From the NCBI RefSeq assembly GCF_029478095.1, contig NZ_JAKOAV010000010.1:31524-95523 (forward strand): a DNA stretch of 64,000 nt, given 5' to 3'. This document shows, one piece after another, positions 10,958 through 19,427 of this stretch. Positions within the stretch are counted from its first letter, which is position 1, and each line of letters opens with the position of its first letter. The translations under genes were made by a program, and so were the position numbers. Under the pieces are notes generated by a model, which saw only the letters and a list, made by a program, of their open reading frames with translations, was not told the DNA's origin and ran no database searches. The stretch comes from Pelotomaculum isophthalicicum JI. GTDB lineage: Bacteria > Bacillota > Desulfotomaculia > Desulfotomaculales > Pelotomaculaceae.

Positions 10958-11338
10958 TGGTTTAAAGGAGGTATGAAGTACTATCTAAACCATTGACACG
11001 AACATCTGTTCTATTATAAAATAGATCAGGAAGTGGAAGTGGTATATGAATGTCTAGTAAAATGAATCTAGAAAGGGAAAGGTTTCTAAGCAGTTACTTC
11101 CGATGATGCGTTGCAAAGACACGCAGTGAAAGTCGGGCGCTGAGGTAAAATCAACTAGGCGGTGGGTAACACCCCCTTCCGGGCAGAACTGGTCTTATCA
11201 AGGCCAGGCGGTGAACCTTAATACGTAAACCACCCGGAATATGAACAAGTGTTCATAGCTCAGCAGTTGAATCCTGTGACACTGCCTCCCGTTTCGTCGG
11301 ACGGGAGAGTAATCTAAGCAAATTTGACTTGTTTAGAT
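10958..11338 (+). ncRNA. Structured RNA, HEARO / IsrB omega-RNA-like
   Basis: A 380-nt stretch with no credible ORF but dense hairpins: TGGTTTA/TAAACCA (10958/10986), TCTATT/AATAGA near 11012-11027, TGCGT/ACGCA near 11107-11124, CTGGTC/GGCCAG near 11189-11208, ATGAAC/GTTCAT (11241-11256), CTCCCGT/ACGGGAG (11286-11307) and a final 10-bp hairpin ATCTAAGCAA/TTGTTTAGAT (11312-11338). The unpaired segments are purine-rich, as in conserved catalytic or guide RNAs. The order of motifs around GTGAAAGTCGGG, GCTGAGGTAAAATCAA and GTTCATAGCTCAGCAG matches my memory of the HEARO RNA family (omega-RNA of IsrB elements); this needs a covariance search. No IsrB/HNH ORF is attached, so it would be a stand-alone copy. 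The outer ends are approximate. Confidence 0.55.
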
Positions 11339-11363
11339 ATCAGAAACCAGGTGTGTAAAACTT

Positions 11364-11555
11364 ATGGCTAGAAAATGTTCTGTATGTGGCAAAGGAATCA
11401 CCGTCGGTATTAAAATGAGTCACTCACACATACGCACAAAAAGGACCTGGGTTCCCAACCTGCAGCGCGTCAAGGCTGTTGTTGACGGTACACCGAGAAA
11501 AGTGCTGGTATGCACCCGGTGTCTTAGAAGCGGCAAGGTTCAGCGTGCGATATAA
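11364..11555 (+). CDS. rpmB: 50S ribosomal protein L28
   Basis: 63-residue L28 of the large ribosomal subunit. Starts MARKCSVCGKG and contains the conserved SHSHIRTKR and RKVLVCTRCLRSG. Two CxxC pairs (CSVC and CTRC) indicate a zinc-binding (C+) form. It stands alone between recG and the rib operon, preceded by the structured RNA and followed at once by a strong terminator. The ribosome site (AGGTGTG) is weak for a ribosomal protein. Confidence 0.97.
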   Translation: MARKCSVCGKGITVGIKMSHSHIRTKRTWVPNLQRVKAVVDGTPRKVLVCTRCLRSGKVQRAI

Positions 11556-11576
11556 TGTGCAATATACTATTTTCAC

Positions 11577-11610
11577 TTAGACCCGGCAGCAGCCGGGTCT
11601 AAGTTTTTTT
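11577..11610 (+). terminator. Rho-independent terminator after rpmB
   Basis: An 11-bp perfect stem (11577-11587 with 11592-11602), tetraloop AGCA, then GTTTTTTT. The T-run is only on the plus side, so it ends rpmB; the convergent ribH transcript meets the same hairpin without a T-run. Confidence 0.93.
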
Positions 11611-11611
11611 G

Positions 11612-12085
11612 TCAACGCTCGGTCATGTTTTTCAATAAATTAGCCATTTCTATAGCCGTAACCGCGGCGTCCCAGCCCTTGTTACCGGCTTTGGTGCCGG
11701 CCCGTTCTATGGCCTGCTCAATGGTCTCGGCGGTAATGACCCCAAAAATGGTGGGAACACCGCTATCCAAGCCCACTTTAGCCACACCCTTGGCAACCTC
11801 TGCAGCGATATAATCAAAATGAGGTGTCGCACCGCGAATAACCGCTCCAAGACAAATAACCGCGTCATATTTCTTCATGGAAACCATTTTACCGGCGGCC
11901 AGCGGTATTTCAAAAGCCCCCGGCACCCAGGCGACTTCAATGTCCTGTTCCGCCACCCCATGCCGGTTAAGCGCGTCCAGAGCGCCGCCGAGCAATCTGT
12001 TAGTAATAAATTCGTTAAAACGGCCCAGCACCAGCCCGAATTTGAGGCCCTGGCCTAATAGATGTCCTTCATAATACTTAGGCAT
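11612..12085 (-). CDS. ribH: 6,7-dimethyl-8-ribityllumazine synthase
   Basis: Condenses 5-amino-6-ribitylamino-uracil with dihydroxybutanone phosphate to give lumazine, the penultimate riboflavin step. The 157 residues are normal for the family. Visible motifs: [18 protein letters not shown], the loop [15 protein letters not shown] with the catalytic His, [10 protein letters not shown], and a C-terminal helix after NKGWDAA. Last gene of the ribD-ribE-ribBA-ribH operon, separated from ribBA by a palindromic repeat. Confidence 0.97.
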   Translation of the reverse strand: MPKYYEGHLLGQGLKFGLVLGRFNEFITNRLLGGALDALNRHGVAEQDIEVAWVPGAFEIPLAAGKMVSMKKYDAVICLGAVIRGATPHFDYIAAEVAKGVAKVGLDSGVPTIFGVITAETIEQAIERAGTKAGNKGWDAAVTAIEMANLLKNMTER

Positions 12086-12161
12086 ACCCTACTCTCCTCT
12101 TCTTCTAAATTATACCAGATACCACAATCCAGCATTTAACTTATTCTGTTAACTTTACAGG

Positions 12162-12258
12162 TATTCAGAATTCAGTAGTCAGTAGTCAGTATATTTTAAG
12201 ACGATAAGCCGTTCTCTCATTTGCCTTCTGACTCCTGTCTTCTGACTCCTGACTACTG
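12162..12258. repeat. Palindromic intergenic repeat, copy 1
   Basis: Between ribBA and ribH. The left arm has CAGAATTCAGTAGTCAGTAG and the right arm CTGACTCCTGACTACTG, so it folds into a long hairpin with the centre TTTTAAGACGATAAGCCGTT. Related copies at 13507, 50643 and 52530. MITE- or REP-like; no ORF. Confidence 0.75.
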
Positions 12259-12264
12259 TTTTTT

Positions 12265-13476
12265 CTACCGTTCTCCGCTGCTTACATTCAGCAAGTGGCC
12301 AAGTTTTTTCTGCTTGGTGGACAGATAAAAACGGTTGTTTTTACCCGGTCTTATTTCCACCGGCACCCGTTCAACAATCTGCAGCCCGTAGCCTTCCAGC
12401 CCGGCGATCTTCCGGGGGTTGTTCGTCATCAGACGGATTTTTTTAAGTCCAAGGTCCGCGAGAATCTGCGCGCCAAAACCATAGTCGCGCAAGTCAGCCG
12501 GAAATCCCAGCGCCAAATTAGCCTCGACCGTATCCTTGCCCAAGTCCTGCAGGTGATAAGCCCGGATTTTGTTCGCAAGGCCGATGCCGCGTCCTTCCTG
12601 GCGCATGTATAGGAGAACCCCGACCCCCTCCTCGGCAATCATTTCCATCGCGCGGGCCAACTGGTCCCCGCAGTCGCAGCGCGTCGACCTGAAAACGTCC
12701 CCGGTCAGGCATTCCGAGTGCACTCTTACCAGGGGCGCTTCCGCTTGGCTCAGATCACCCATCACCAGGGCTAAGTGCTCCTTGCCGTCCAGCAGGCTTT
12801 CATATGGCACAGCCTTAAACTCACCATATTTCGTCGGCAATTGTGCCGATTCAATCCGCCGCACCAGCATCTCGGTACGCCGCCTGTGCTGAATCAAGCC
12901 GGCTACAGTGATTATCTTTAAGCCGTGTTCTTTGACAAACTCCATCAATTCGGGCACCCTCGCCATAGTGCCGTCTTCCTTGATAATTTCGCAAATAACT
13001 CCAGCTGGGTATAGACCGGCCATTCTGGTCAAATCCACAGCGGCCTCGGTGTGTCCCGCCCGCCTTAAAACCCCGCCTTCCTTGGCGCGCAGCGGGAATA
13101 TGTGGCCCGGACGGCGCAAGTCATCCGGTTTAGTGTCGGGATTCAAGACCGCCTTGACGGTCATAGCCCGCTCGTAGGCGGAGATGCCGGTGGTGCAATC
13201 TTTGGCGTCGATGGAAACAGTGAACGCCGTGGCATGCGGGTCGGTGTTGTTGGTTACCATGGCCGGCAGGTCCAGCTCGTCAAGACGTTTTCCGTTAACC
13301 GGCAGGCAAACCAAGCCGCGCGCATGCGTAATCATGAAGTTAACCGCTTCTGGGGTGACTTTCTCAGCAGCCATAATCATGTCACCTTCGTTTTCACGAT
13401 CCTCATCGTCCACCACCACAATCATCTTGCCTTGCCTGATATCCTCGATCGCTTCTTCAATTGTGTTGAATTTCAT
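12265..13476 (-). CDS. ribBA: Bifunctional DHBP synthase / GTP cyclohydrolase II
   Basis: Fusion enzyme supplying both precursors of riboflavin. The N-terminal RibB domain (1-200) makes 3,4-dihydroxy-2-butanone 4-phosphate from ribulose 5-phosphate ([11 protein letters not shown] metal/substrate motif, [23 protein letters not shown]). The C-terminal RibA domain (205-403) opens GTP (zinc ligands in [26 protein letters not shown]). I start at ATG 13476, 8 nt behind a perfect AGGAGG; an upstream in-frame start at 13518 would add 14 residues unlike the family. Flanked on both sides by related palindromic repeats. Confidence 0.97.
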   Translation of the reverse strand: MKFNTIEEAIEDIRQGKMIVVVDDEDRENEGDMIMAAEKVTPEAVNFMITHARGLVCLPVNGKRLDELDLPAMVTNNTDPHATAFTVSIDAKDCTTGISAYERAMTVKAVLNPDTKPDDLRRPGHIFPLRAKEGGVLRRAGHTEAAVDLTRMAGLYPAGVICEIIKEDGTMARVPELMEFVKEHGLKIITVAGLIQHRRRTEMLVRRIESAQLPTKYGEFKAVPYESLLDGKEHLALVMGDLSQAEAPLVRVHSECLTGDVFRSTRCDCGDQLARAMEMIAEEGVGVLLYMRQEGRGIGLANKIRAYHLQDLGKDTVEANLALGFPADLRDYGFGAQILADLGLKKIRLMTNNPRKIAGLEGYGLQIVERVPVEIRPGKNNRFYLSTKQKKLGHLLNVSSGER

Positions 13477-13506
13477 TGTGTCCGCCTCCTTGCAATATAT
13501 AATCCA

Positions 13507-13591
13507 GGTAGTCAGCATTCAGTAGTCAGTAGTCAGAACATTTCAAGACGATATACCATTCTCTCATTCTAACTCTTGACTCATGAGTAGT
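13507..13591. repeat. Palindromic intergenic repeat, copy 2
   Basis: Between ribE and ribBA. Same architecture as the copy at 12162 (AGTAGTCAGTAGTCAG, then TTTCAAGACGATATACCATT, then a diverged right arm CTCTTGACTCATGAGTAG) and the same neighbouring word GTAGTTACC as the copy at 52530. Confidence 0.7.
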
Positions 13592-13601
13592 TACCATAAT
13601 C

Positions 13602-14252
13602 TTACACAAAACCATGTTCCGCCAAGAAACTTAAACTTATTTTTGATTCCCCGCCGCTGCTATCCGGGAAGGCGGCCAATCTTTCGATATATTTACCGAT
13701 TACATCCCCCTCCAGGTTCACAGAGGCGCCCGCTTTCTTTAAACCCAACGCGGTGGCGTGGGCGGTATGGGGAATAAGTGACACCTGAAAGCTGTCCGCC
13801 TGCAAATCCACTACTGTCAGGCTAATCCCGTCAATCGCCACCGACCCCTTTTTAATAATATAGCGCATCACTTCATGGGGCGCCCGGATGGTAATCAGGG
13901 TGGCAATATCATGTTTCTCCAAACGGGTGATCGTTCCGACCCCGTCAATATGCCCGCTGACAATGTGCCCGCCCAACCTGTCTCCGAGCCGCAAAGCCCG
14001 TTCAAGATTTACCCGGTCACCTGAATTTAAAGCGCCGAGATTGGTTTTCGACAGGGTTTCAGCCATAACATCGACAGTAAACTCCTGCGGGAGCAAGTGA
14101 ACCACCGTGAGACACACCCCGTTCACCGCGATACTGTCACCAATCCGCGCGTCCTCCAGCACTTTTTCCGCTCTTATAGTTAGCTGGGCGGAAGCAGCCC
14201 CCCGTTTGATCTCCTTAAGTGTTCCCAGTTCCTCGACGATACCGGTAAACAT
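13602..14252 (-). CDS. ribE: Riboflavin synthase, alpha chain
   Basis: Dismutates two lumazine molecules to riboflavin. The 216 residues form two similar beta-barrel halves: MFTGIVEELG and AVNGVCLTVV in the first, SGHIDGVGTI and AIDGISLTVVDL in the second. Starts at the invariant MFTGIVE. 17 bp downstream of ribD in the riboswitch-controlled operon. Confidence 0.97.
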   Translation of the reverse strand: MFTGIVEELGTLKEIKRGAASAQLTIRAEKVLEDARIGDSIAVNGVCLTVVHLLPQEFTVDVMAETLSKTNLGALNSGDRVNLERALRLGDRLGGHIVSGHIDGVGTITRLEKHDIATLITIRAPHEVMRYIIKKGSVAIDGISLTVVDLQADSFQVSLIPHTAHATALGLKKAGASVNLEGDVIGKYIERLAAFPDSSGGESKISLSFLAEHGFV

Positions 14253-14269
14253 TGTTTACCACCTCGATA

Positions 14270-15358
14270 TTATTTTAAATATCCTTCTATACAAAAGTCC
14301 GGCCCCATACGGCTCACCTTTACACGCTCAAGTTCCGCGGCTTCGGACAAGTCATCAGCTCCCCGGCCGCCAACCGGACCAGGCGCTTCCCGCCCGCCGA
14401 TAATCTTCGGGGCGATAAACCAGACTACTTTATCAACTATTCCAGCAGCCAACGCGGAACCGTGCACCCCGGCGCCACCTTCGATTAATAAGCTGGTAAT
14501 CTCCTGTTTGCCCAATATTCTCAACAGCTTCGCCAGCTCCACCCGCGGGCCTTCATTAACCACCAATACTTCCGCGCCAGCCTGCCGCAGCGCCTCCAGC
14601 CTCTCCGGCGAAGCACCCGCGGTTGTGGCGATTATAGTAGGCGCTTCTGAATGCTGGTTCAATACATTTGCGTCAAGCGGAGTATTGGCCGTGCTGTCCA
14701 CGATTATCCTCACCGGATCACGCCCTTCCCCATTGGCAAGACGCGCGGTAAGAGAGGGGTTGTCGGCCCGCACCGTACCTATACCAACCAGAATAGCGTC
14801 ATACCAGTCTCTCAGACGGTGGCCGTATGCCCGTGCCTCAGGACCGGTAATCCATCTTGATTCCCCGGTACAGGTGGCAATCTTGCCGTCCAGGCTCATG
14901 GCCGCCTTGGCCACCACGAAAGGAAGTCCGGTAGTGATATATTTGATAAAAACTTCGTTTAGCTCCAGAGCTTCTTCTTTCATCACGCCGGTGACGACTT
15001 CTACCCCGGCATCTTTAAGCCGCCGGATTCCCCCACCCGCAACCAGCGGATTCGGGTCAATTGTGGCAATGATTACTTTTGCCACTCCGGCGGCAATCAC
15101 CGCATCCGCGCAGGGGCCGGTGCGCCCGTGGTGGCAGCATGGTTCCAGCGTCACATACAGGGTCGCGCCGCGGGCTTCATTTCCCGCCTCCGCCAGGGCC
15201 AGCACCTCGGCGTGCGGTGTACCCGCCCGGGCATGGTAGCCCTGCCCGACTATCCGGTTGTCTTTGACAACCACCGCCCCCACCATCGGGTTGGGGCTGG
15301 TGCGGCCACGCGCCCGCGCGGCAAGTTCCAGAGCCATTTTCATATAGTGCCTGTCCAT
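14270..15358 (-). CDS. ribD: Bifunctional pyrimidine deaminase / reductase RibD
   Basis: Second and third steps of riboflavin synthesis. The N-terminal deaminase has the zinc site HAEVLAL and PCCHHGRTGPC; the C-terminal reductase (about 150-362) has MSLDGKIAT and LIEGGAGVHGSAL. ATG 15358 (MDRHYMKMALELA) is chosen because it matches family N-termini; a frame extension to 15451 runs into the riboswitch terminator and would add 31 unrelated residues. First gene of the operon, about 115 bp after the aptamer. Confidence 0.96.
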   Translation of the reverse strand: MDRHYMKMALELAARARGRTSPNPMVGAVVVKDNRIVGQGYHARAGTPHAEVLALAEAGNEARGATLYVTLEPCCHHGRTGPCADAVIAAGVAKVIIATIDPNPLVAGGGIRRLKDAGVEVVTGVMKEEALELNEVFIKYITTGLPFVVAKAAMSLDGKIATCTGESRWITGPEARAYGHRLRDWYDAILVGIGTVRADNPSLTARLANGEGRDPVRIIVDSTANTPLDANVLNQHSEAPTIIATTAGASPERLEALRQAGAEVLVVNEGPRVELAKLLRILGKQEITSLLIEGGAGVHGSALAAGIVDKVVWFIAPKIIGGREAPGPVGGRGADDLSEAAELERVKVSRMGPDFCIEGYLK

Positions 15359-15383
15359 AAACCCCACCAGTTTTATTAAAATC

Positions 15384-15415
15384 AAAAAACCCCGGGCAAT
15401 AAACCTCAGGGTTTT
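15384..15415 (-). terminator. Riboswitch expression-platform terminator
   Basis: On the minus strand a 7-bp stem AAAACCC (15409-15415) / GGGTTTT (15386-15392) ends in a run of six T between the FMN aptamer and ribD. Position and shape fit FMN-induced transcription termination. Confidence 0.75.
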
Positions 15416-15472
15416 AATCATACAAAGGTAAGCAACCTTCTGAAATAACATATCTCAAAAAGGCCCCATAAA

Positions 15473-15602
15473 CCTTCTCCCATCCAGACTTTTACTGTCG
15501 GCCCCGGCTTCTCACCGGATCAACCCTGTAAGGGTTCGCGGGCTCGGCGCATCACGCCACACCGCCGGTACGGAATCGCACCCGTCCCTGAAGGTATTGC
15601 CT
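15473..15602 (-). promoter_or_regulatory. FMN riboswitch (RFN element)
   Basis: Reverse-complement reading shows the conserved RFN core: CAGGGACGGGTGCGATTCCG, ACCGGCGGT, GAGCCCGCGA, TGATCCGGTGAGAAGCCGG, GGCCGACAGT and GTCTGGATGGGAGAAGG. It binds FMN and controls the ribD-ribE-ribBA-ribH operon, here very probably by termination at 15384-15415. Confidence 0.97.
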
Positions 15603-15619
15603 TATTAACTTCAATCATT

Positions 15620-15648
15620 ATTATATGGCCGTATTTATTAGATGTCAA
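15620..15648 (-). promoter_or_regulatory. Consensus sigma-A promoter of the rib operon
   Basis: Minus strand TTGACA (15648-15643), 17-nt spacer, TATAAT (15625-15620): a perfect consensus match. The transcript would begin near 15613, just before the riboswitch. Confidence 0.9.
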
Positions 15649-15707
15649 CCTCTATCCAGATGGGATCCAGATGGGATAAATAAGGCTACATCTGTACCAT
15701 ATCAGCG

Positions 15708-15824
15708 TTAAATCTCAAGACCCAACACCTCTTTCAGGTAACGTTTACGGTACGGGACGAAGTCAATGTAATCAATTATGGTCCTTTCCACAAAATCGGT
15801 CTGGGTATCCTCATTTATTTTTTC
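15708..15824 (-). pseudogene. C-terminal remnant of an unknown gene beside the CRISPR trailer
   Basis: On the minus strand an open frame of about 38 codons ending at TAA 15708 reads like real protein (TIIDYIDFVPYRKRYLKE, then VLGLEI and stop). It runs straight into the isolated CRISPR repeat at 15826 and has no start of its own. It may be the tail of a gene cut when the array trailer formed or was rearranged. I do not recognise the family. The rest of 15649-15707 shows only a short doubled word ATCCAGATGGG. Confidence 0.4.
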
Positions 15825-15825
15825 C

Positions 15826-15857
15826 GTTTCAATCCACGCACCCGCACGGGGTGCGAC
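15826..15857 (-). CRISPR. Isolated CRISPR repeat, the original trailer-end repeat
   Basis: A perfect 32-nt copy of the type I-C repeat in the same orientation as the main array but 3.7 kb away from it. The following 28 nt (15858-15885) plus 5 nt at 19597-19601 make one 33-nt spacer once the transposon and one target duplication are removed. It is therefore the outermost repeat of the same array, not an independent locus. Confidence 0.93.
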
Positions 15858-15878
15858 ATCGAGCGGCTAGCAATTGAG

Positions 15879-15885
15879 TTAAAGG
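15879..15885. repeat. Target-site duplication, left copy
   Basis: TTAAAGG immediately precedes the 5'-TGT left end of the transposon; the same 7 bp follow its right end. Confidence 0.85.
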
Positions 15886-15932
15886 TGTGATTGCTCACGG
15901 AAACTGACAGTTAAGGGACCACCGCCAATGGC
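15886..15932 (+). repeat. Transposon left end
   Basis: Begins TGTGATTGCTCACG; one GCCAATGGC site at 15924-15932 preceded by TTAAGGGACCACC. The same TAAGGGAC-N4-GCCAATGG arrangement recurs near 19433-19449. Confidence 0.8.
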
Positions 15933-16001
15933 AGTGATCAATATTTATTAAGTAGCATAGGGAGTAACGGAGTTTCGCAGACCCCTCCCTATGCCCACAA
16001 G

Positions 16002-16664
16002 ATGGTGGCTAGAAGCCCCCACTGCAAGATGAGAATAACAATTTTTTGCCCAGATGTCCAGAGTTATCTTGAAAATCCGGAAAGTTTTCTTCCTGATAAA
16101 CCGGTCTGCCTTAACAATCCTAATCATAAGCCCTATTGGAATGCGAGCTGGGAACGTGGTCTGCATTTGGATCATGTTCATTCCACCGAGATTCCTCTTT
16201 TCAACGCTTACTGCAAAGAATGCCACGAGACAATCAGCTATTGGCCGGAGTTCGTATTGCCCTACCAAAGAGAACCACTGGAAACCCATGAGCAGGCGGT
16301 GATTGAGCACCTGCAAGGAATCAGCATTAGCGAAAGCGCGGCCCGGATCGGATACGATTCACGAACCGTATCCCGGTGGATAAAGCTGACCTTCACCCAA
16401 GCTCAAGCACTTGTCGGCCATGTCGTCCGGCGCATTCTCAGACTTATTGGGGCAGAGATACTACCGTTAGCCCCGGCGGTGGCCACGGAAGCCACAAGGC
16501 TCCTGCTTGCCTGGTTACATAGCTATGCCGGTTGGATTAGCTTTCCTCGCCTGCACCGGCTGATAGGCTTGTGCAACCTGCTCGGCATGGGGGACTGGGA
16601 CCTGTGGGGCGCCCCTTTAGGGAAAGCCAGAGCCCGGGTGAAAGAAGCAAGTTCACCCGGCTAA
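16002..16664 (+). CDS. Transposon-encoded zinc-finger/HTH protein (DUF6431-like)
   Basis: About 220 residues (or 211 from ATG 16029). The N-terminal half has ligand-like Cys/His (IFCPDV, VCLNNPNHKPYW, CKECHETISYWP) suggesting a zinc ribbon. The middle has an HTH-like segment (GISISESAARIGYDSRTVSRWIK). It resembles the DUF6431 proteins that accompany some Mu/Tn552-like transposases; that assignment is from memory. It is the first gene of the element, about 120 bp before the transposase, and may bind element ends or choose targets (inference). No clear ribosome site identifies the start. Confidence 0.6.
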   Translation: MVARSPHCKMRITIFCPDVQSYLENPESFLPDKPVCLNNPNHKPYWNASWERGLHLDHVHSTEIPLFNAYCKECHETISYWPEFVLPYQREPLETHEQAVIEHLQGISISESAARIGYDSRTVSRWIKLTFTQAQALVGHVVRRILRLIGAEILPLAPAVATEATRLLLAWLHSYAGWISFPRLHRLIGLCNLLGMGDWDLWGAPLGKARARVKEASSPG

Positions 16665-16783
16665 ATCTCTTTACGAACGAGGATTTCCCACAAACCATGG
16701 CTCTCGCCAAACTTTCTGACTTGAATCATGATGGTGATTAGAGGAAATAAGTCCTTAAAATCAGAGTCAGGAGGTAAAAATGG

Positions 16784-18175
16784 ATGAAAGAACCATCAGA
16801 TGACAGGCGTTTATTGGTGGCCATGCAGAGATTTGAAATTATTGCGCCATTGCTGAATCGGCCTCTGCCTCGCGGTGTTCAAAAGACCATTCTTGAGGAG
16901 TTGGCCGGCAAGATGCACCTTAATGCGGAGAATCGCCTTATCACCTTGGGAAAGCGCACGATCGAGAGATACCTGAGCAACTACTTGAAGTTCGGACTGG
17001 ATGGCCTGAAGCCGAAAGTCCGCCCGGAACAAGGAGTGTTGAAAGCCTTTCCGCCGGGAGCCCTGGATGAGGCCGTAAATATACGGCTGGCCCGTCCCGA
17101 ACTGTCAGCGGACAGCATCATTGAGGAACTGCGTTCAGCTAAGGTGCCCGGGGCGCAGCAGATGAGCGTCAGCACGTTGAACCGCCATCTGCGCCGCCTG
17201 GGCAAAGATCGCCCGGCTCTGAAGCGAACTGTACGAAAGCGCTACCGCCTGCTCAGCGTGGAGGGCGCCCACGTGCTCTGGATATGTGATGTCTGGGACG
17301 GTCCCTATCTTACCGACGAGTTGACGGGCAGGAAACGGCGGCTCCGCCTGGTCGCCATTATTGACTCGTATTCGCGCTACATTGTCCACGCCGAGTTCTA
17401 TTTCAACGAAAACCGCCCCTGCATAGAAGATACCCTTATGAAAGCCATTTTGAAACATAATCTACCCGAGGTCTTCTATTGTGACAACGCTAAGGTGTTT
17501 CGCTCCCGGCATATGAAACGCATTGCGGCGGAACTGGGCTTCAGTGTTAAGCATAGCCGCCCCGGAATACCTCAGGGTCGCGGCCGGATTGAAAGGTGGT
17601 TCAGAACAGTAGCCGAGAAATGCGAACCCCTGTTAAAAGAGCAGATCAACTCCGGCAAGGTGACCACATTATATGAGGTAAACAATTTCTTTGCCGCCTG
17701 GCTGGAGAGACGCTACCATTCCCGCCGTCACAGCACCCTGAAGATGAGTCCCCGTGAGTTTCTGGAGAATGCCGGAGGTAGCCATCTGGACATGTCTCGC
17801 CATGTCGATCCGGCTACCGTGCATGAGGCATTTTTGTGGCGGGAAAACCGGGGAGTGAGCCCGCTTGGAGCAGTGAGGCTCCAAGGTAACCTCTACGAGG
17901 TGGACGAGAGTCTGCTCGGCAAGACCGTCGAACTACGATTCAACCCCTACGACCTGAGGCGTATCCTGGTTTACTGCGAGGGCACCTACCGGTGCGAGGC
18001 CCGTCCCTACCAGATGAAGAACTTCACCGAAAAACGGGTTCAGGAGCGTCAGACCGACAGCCGGAACGCCTTGGATAAAGCCATGCAGGCCATTGTGCAA
18101 GAGCACCGGGAGGAAATCAAGGAACGCTCCGGTCTGTCTTTTGCCAAGGCCATGGGGGTGAAACACGGTGAATAG
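16784..18175 (+). CDS. DDE transposase (TniA / Mu-type)
   Basis: 463 residues. N-terminal HTH region (about 1-85: ITLGKRTIERYLSNY), a second winged-helix-like part (90-150), then an rve/RNase-H catalytic core with the DDE triad: Asp in WICDVWDG, Asp in FYCDNAKVF and Glu in GRGRIERWFRT. The C-terminus has a Mu-type beta-barrel (LQGNLYEVDESLLGKTVEL). ATG 16784 lies 9 nt behind AGGAGG; the ATG at 16780 is in another frame and stops after 7 codons. It ends 8 bp inside the ATPase gene, so the two are translationally coupled. Apparently intact. Confidence 0.9.
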   Translation: MKEPSDDRRLLVAMQRFEIIAPLLNRPLPRGVQKTILEELAGKMHLNAENRLITLGKRTIERYLSNYLKFGLDGLKPKVRPEQGVLKAFPPGALDEAVNIRLARPELSADSIIEELRSAKVPGAQQMSVSTLNRHLRRLGKDRPALKRTVRKRYRLLSVEGAHVLWICDVWDGPYLTDELTGRKRRLRLVAIIDSYSRYIVHAEFYFNENRPCIEDTLMKAILKHNLPEVFYCDNAKVFRSRHMKRIAAELGFSVKHSRPGIPQGRGRIERWFRTVAEKCEPLLKEQINSGKVTTLYEVNNFFAAWLERRYHSRRHSTLKMSPREFLENAGGSHLDMSRHVDPATVHEAFLWRENRGVSPLGAVRLQGNLYEVDESLLGKTVELRFNPYDLRRILVYCEGTYRCEARPYQMKNFTEKRVQERQTDSRNALDKAMQAIVQEHREEIKERSGLSFAKAMGVKHGE

Positions 18176-18968
18176 CCCCTACTTCTTCTTTACCCGGGAG
18201 CCTTTCTCACGGGAATTATCTCCTACGGAAGTATTCGTATCCAAAGGGCACCAGGAACTGCTGGCCAGACTCCGGCATGCCATAGATACCGGCTCGCTGG
18301 CGGTGATTACCGGGCAGGTCGGTTCCGGCAAATCCACAGCCATCCGTTCTGTTATGCATTCCCTGGAGACTTCGCGTTACCGTTACATCTACTTGGCCAG
18401 TTCTCAACTCGCGCCGGCGGAATTTTATCAGAGTCTACTTTACCAAGTCAATGTCCAGCTTGGCCGGGGTTTTTCTGAAAATAAACGCTTAGTGGCGCAA
18501 GCCATGCTGGAATTGCACCGAAAAGGGATAAAACCGGTGGTAGTAATTGATGAAGCCCAAGAGTTGACAGTACCCATGCTTAGTGAACTGCGCTTTGTTC
18601 TTAACTACCAGACGGACTCCTTTTCGCCTTTAATGGTGATACCCGCCGGTCAACCCCAGCTTGCCGAAACACTGCACCTTCAGGTGTTGGAATGCATCCG
18701 GCAGAGAATTAACGTACACTATCGTTTACCGTGCCTTAATGAAGATGAAATTTCCGCTTATATTCTGCACCACCTGAGAGTAGCCGGACAGGAAAAGCAA
18801 ATCTTTACAGATTCGGCGATACAACTTATTTACCAGTTTTCCAAGGGTATTCCTCGCCGCATTAACAACATATGCCGGTATGCCATCGTGGCGGCAATTG
18901 TAGCCGACAGTCCGACAATTGACGTAGATGCAGTACAAAAAGGCCTCGAAGACGACAACTTAATCTAG
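18168..18968 (+). CDS. AAA+ ATPase, transposition regulator (TniB / ExeA-like)
   Basis: 266 residues with Walker A GQVGSGKST (about 45-53), Walker B VVVIDEAQEL, a sensor-like region and a C-terminal helical lid (GIPRRINNICRYA). ATPases of the TniB/TnsC/MuB group bind target DNA and activate the partner transposase. The N-terminal YFFFTREPFSREL is shared with ExeA-like proteins in many IS and transposons. GTG start overlapping the transposase by 8 bp. Confidence 0.9.
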   Translation: MNSPYFFFTREPFSRELSPTEVFVSKGHQELLARLRHAIDTGSLAVITGQVGSGKSTAIRSVMHSLETSRYRYIYLASSQLAPAEFYQSLLYQVNVQLGRGFSENKRLVAQAMLELHRKGIKPVVVIDEAQELTVPMLSELRFVLNYQTDSFSPLMVIPAGQPQLAETLHLQVLECIRQRINVHYRLPCLNEDEISAYILHHLRVAGQEKQIFTDSAIQLIYQFSKGIPRRINNICRYAIVAAIVADSPTIDVDAVQKGLEDDNLI

Positions 18969-19033
18969 TCTGTAAAACTTAGGCCCTAATTTGACCAATT
19001 AGGTCTTACGATAATTACTGGGAGGTATCCGGT

Positions 19034-19333
19034 GTGATTGAGCAATCAATACCTTTAAATGATGCTCGGCAAGACAGGCGGAAATTGGAAGATTTCTTTA
19101 TTACTACCGGTTTCTATGATTTACTGCCTCTTGCCTTGAAAGTGGCCGTAAGTTTGGGTTATAACCAAACTGAGATGATTGAAGCTATATGCAAAGCAAG
19201 TGATAAATGCAACCATTATCCGCCAACCAAAAACAGAACTGCTTGGTTTCGGAAGGTTTTTGAGGAGAAGTTGCGGGAGGCCAGAGGGGATATCTTGACC
19301 TATAAGGCCAGGATGAAGTACTTAAAAAAATAG
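19034..19333 (+). CDS. Small unknown protein of the transposon
   Basis: 99 residues from GTG 19034, 7 nt after GGAGGT. Mostly helical and charged (PPTKNRTAWFRKVFEEKLRE; lysine-rich tail). No known domain recognised. It is the last gene of the element, 65 bp after the ATPase and before the right-end repeats, a place where TniQ- or resolvase-like accessory genes often lie, but it is too short to be either. Codon use and a good ribosome site support it being real. Confidence 0.6.
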   Translation: MIEQSIPLNDARQDRRKLEDFFITTGFYDLLPLALKVAVSLGYNQTEMIEAICKASDKCNHYPPTKNRTAWFRKVFEEKLREARGDILTYKARMKYLKK

Positions 19334-19427
19334 TCAAAAGCGATTATGATTGATTGATGACTGACAGACCGACAGACATAGTTTAATATGCTTTTATCAA
19401 CTCGGTTTTTAAAATTGCTAATTTCTA

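Noticed and set aside
10966..10996. Short peptide gene ATG 10973 to TGA after AGGAGGT
   Set aside because: The ATG directly abuts the ribosome site, the product has seven residues and the segment is part of a hairpin of the structured RNA.
10985..11338. Group II intron remnant
   Set aside because: No GTGYG 5' end, no domain V motif and no reverse-transcriptase ORF; the hairpin order fits a HEARO-like RNA better.
13102..13572. Plus-strand 156-codon frame across the ribBA 5' end
   Set aside because: Antisense to the RibB domain and continues into the palindromic repeat; composition fits a shadow frame.
15826..15857. A separate mini-CRISPR carried by the transposon, as in CRISPR-associated transposons
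   Set aside because: The repeat lies outside the element's TGT end and target duplication, and the split spacer rejoins exactly with the main array.
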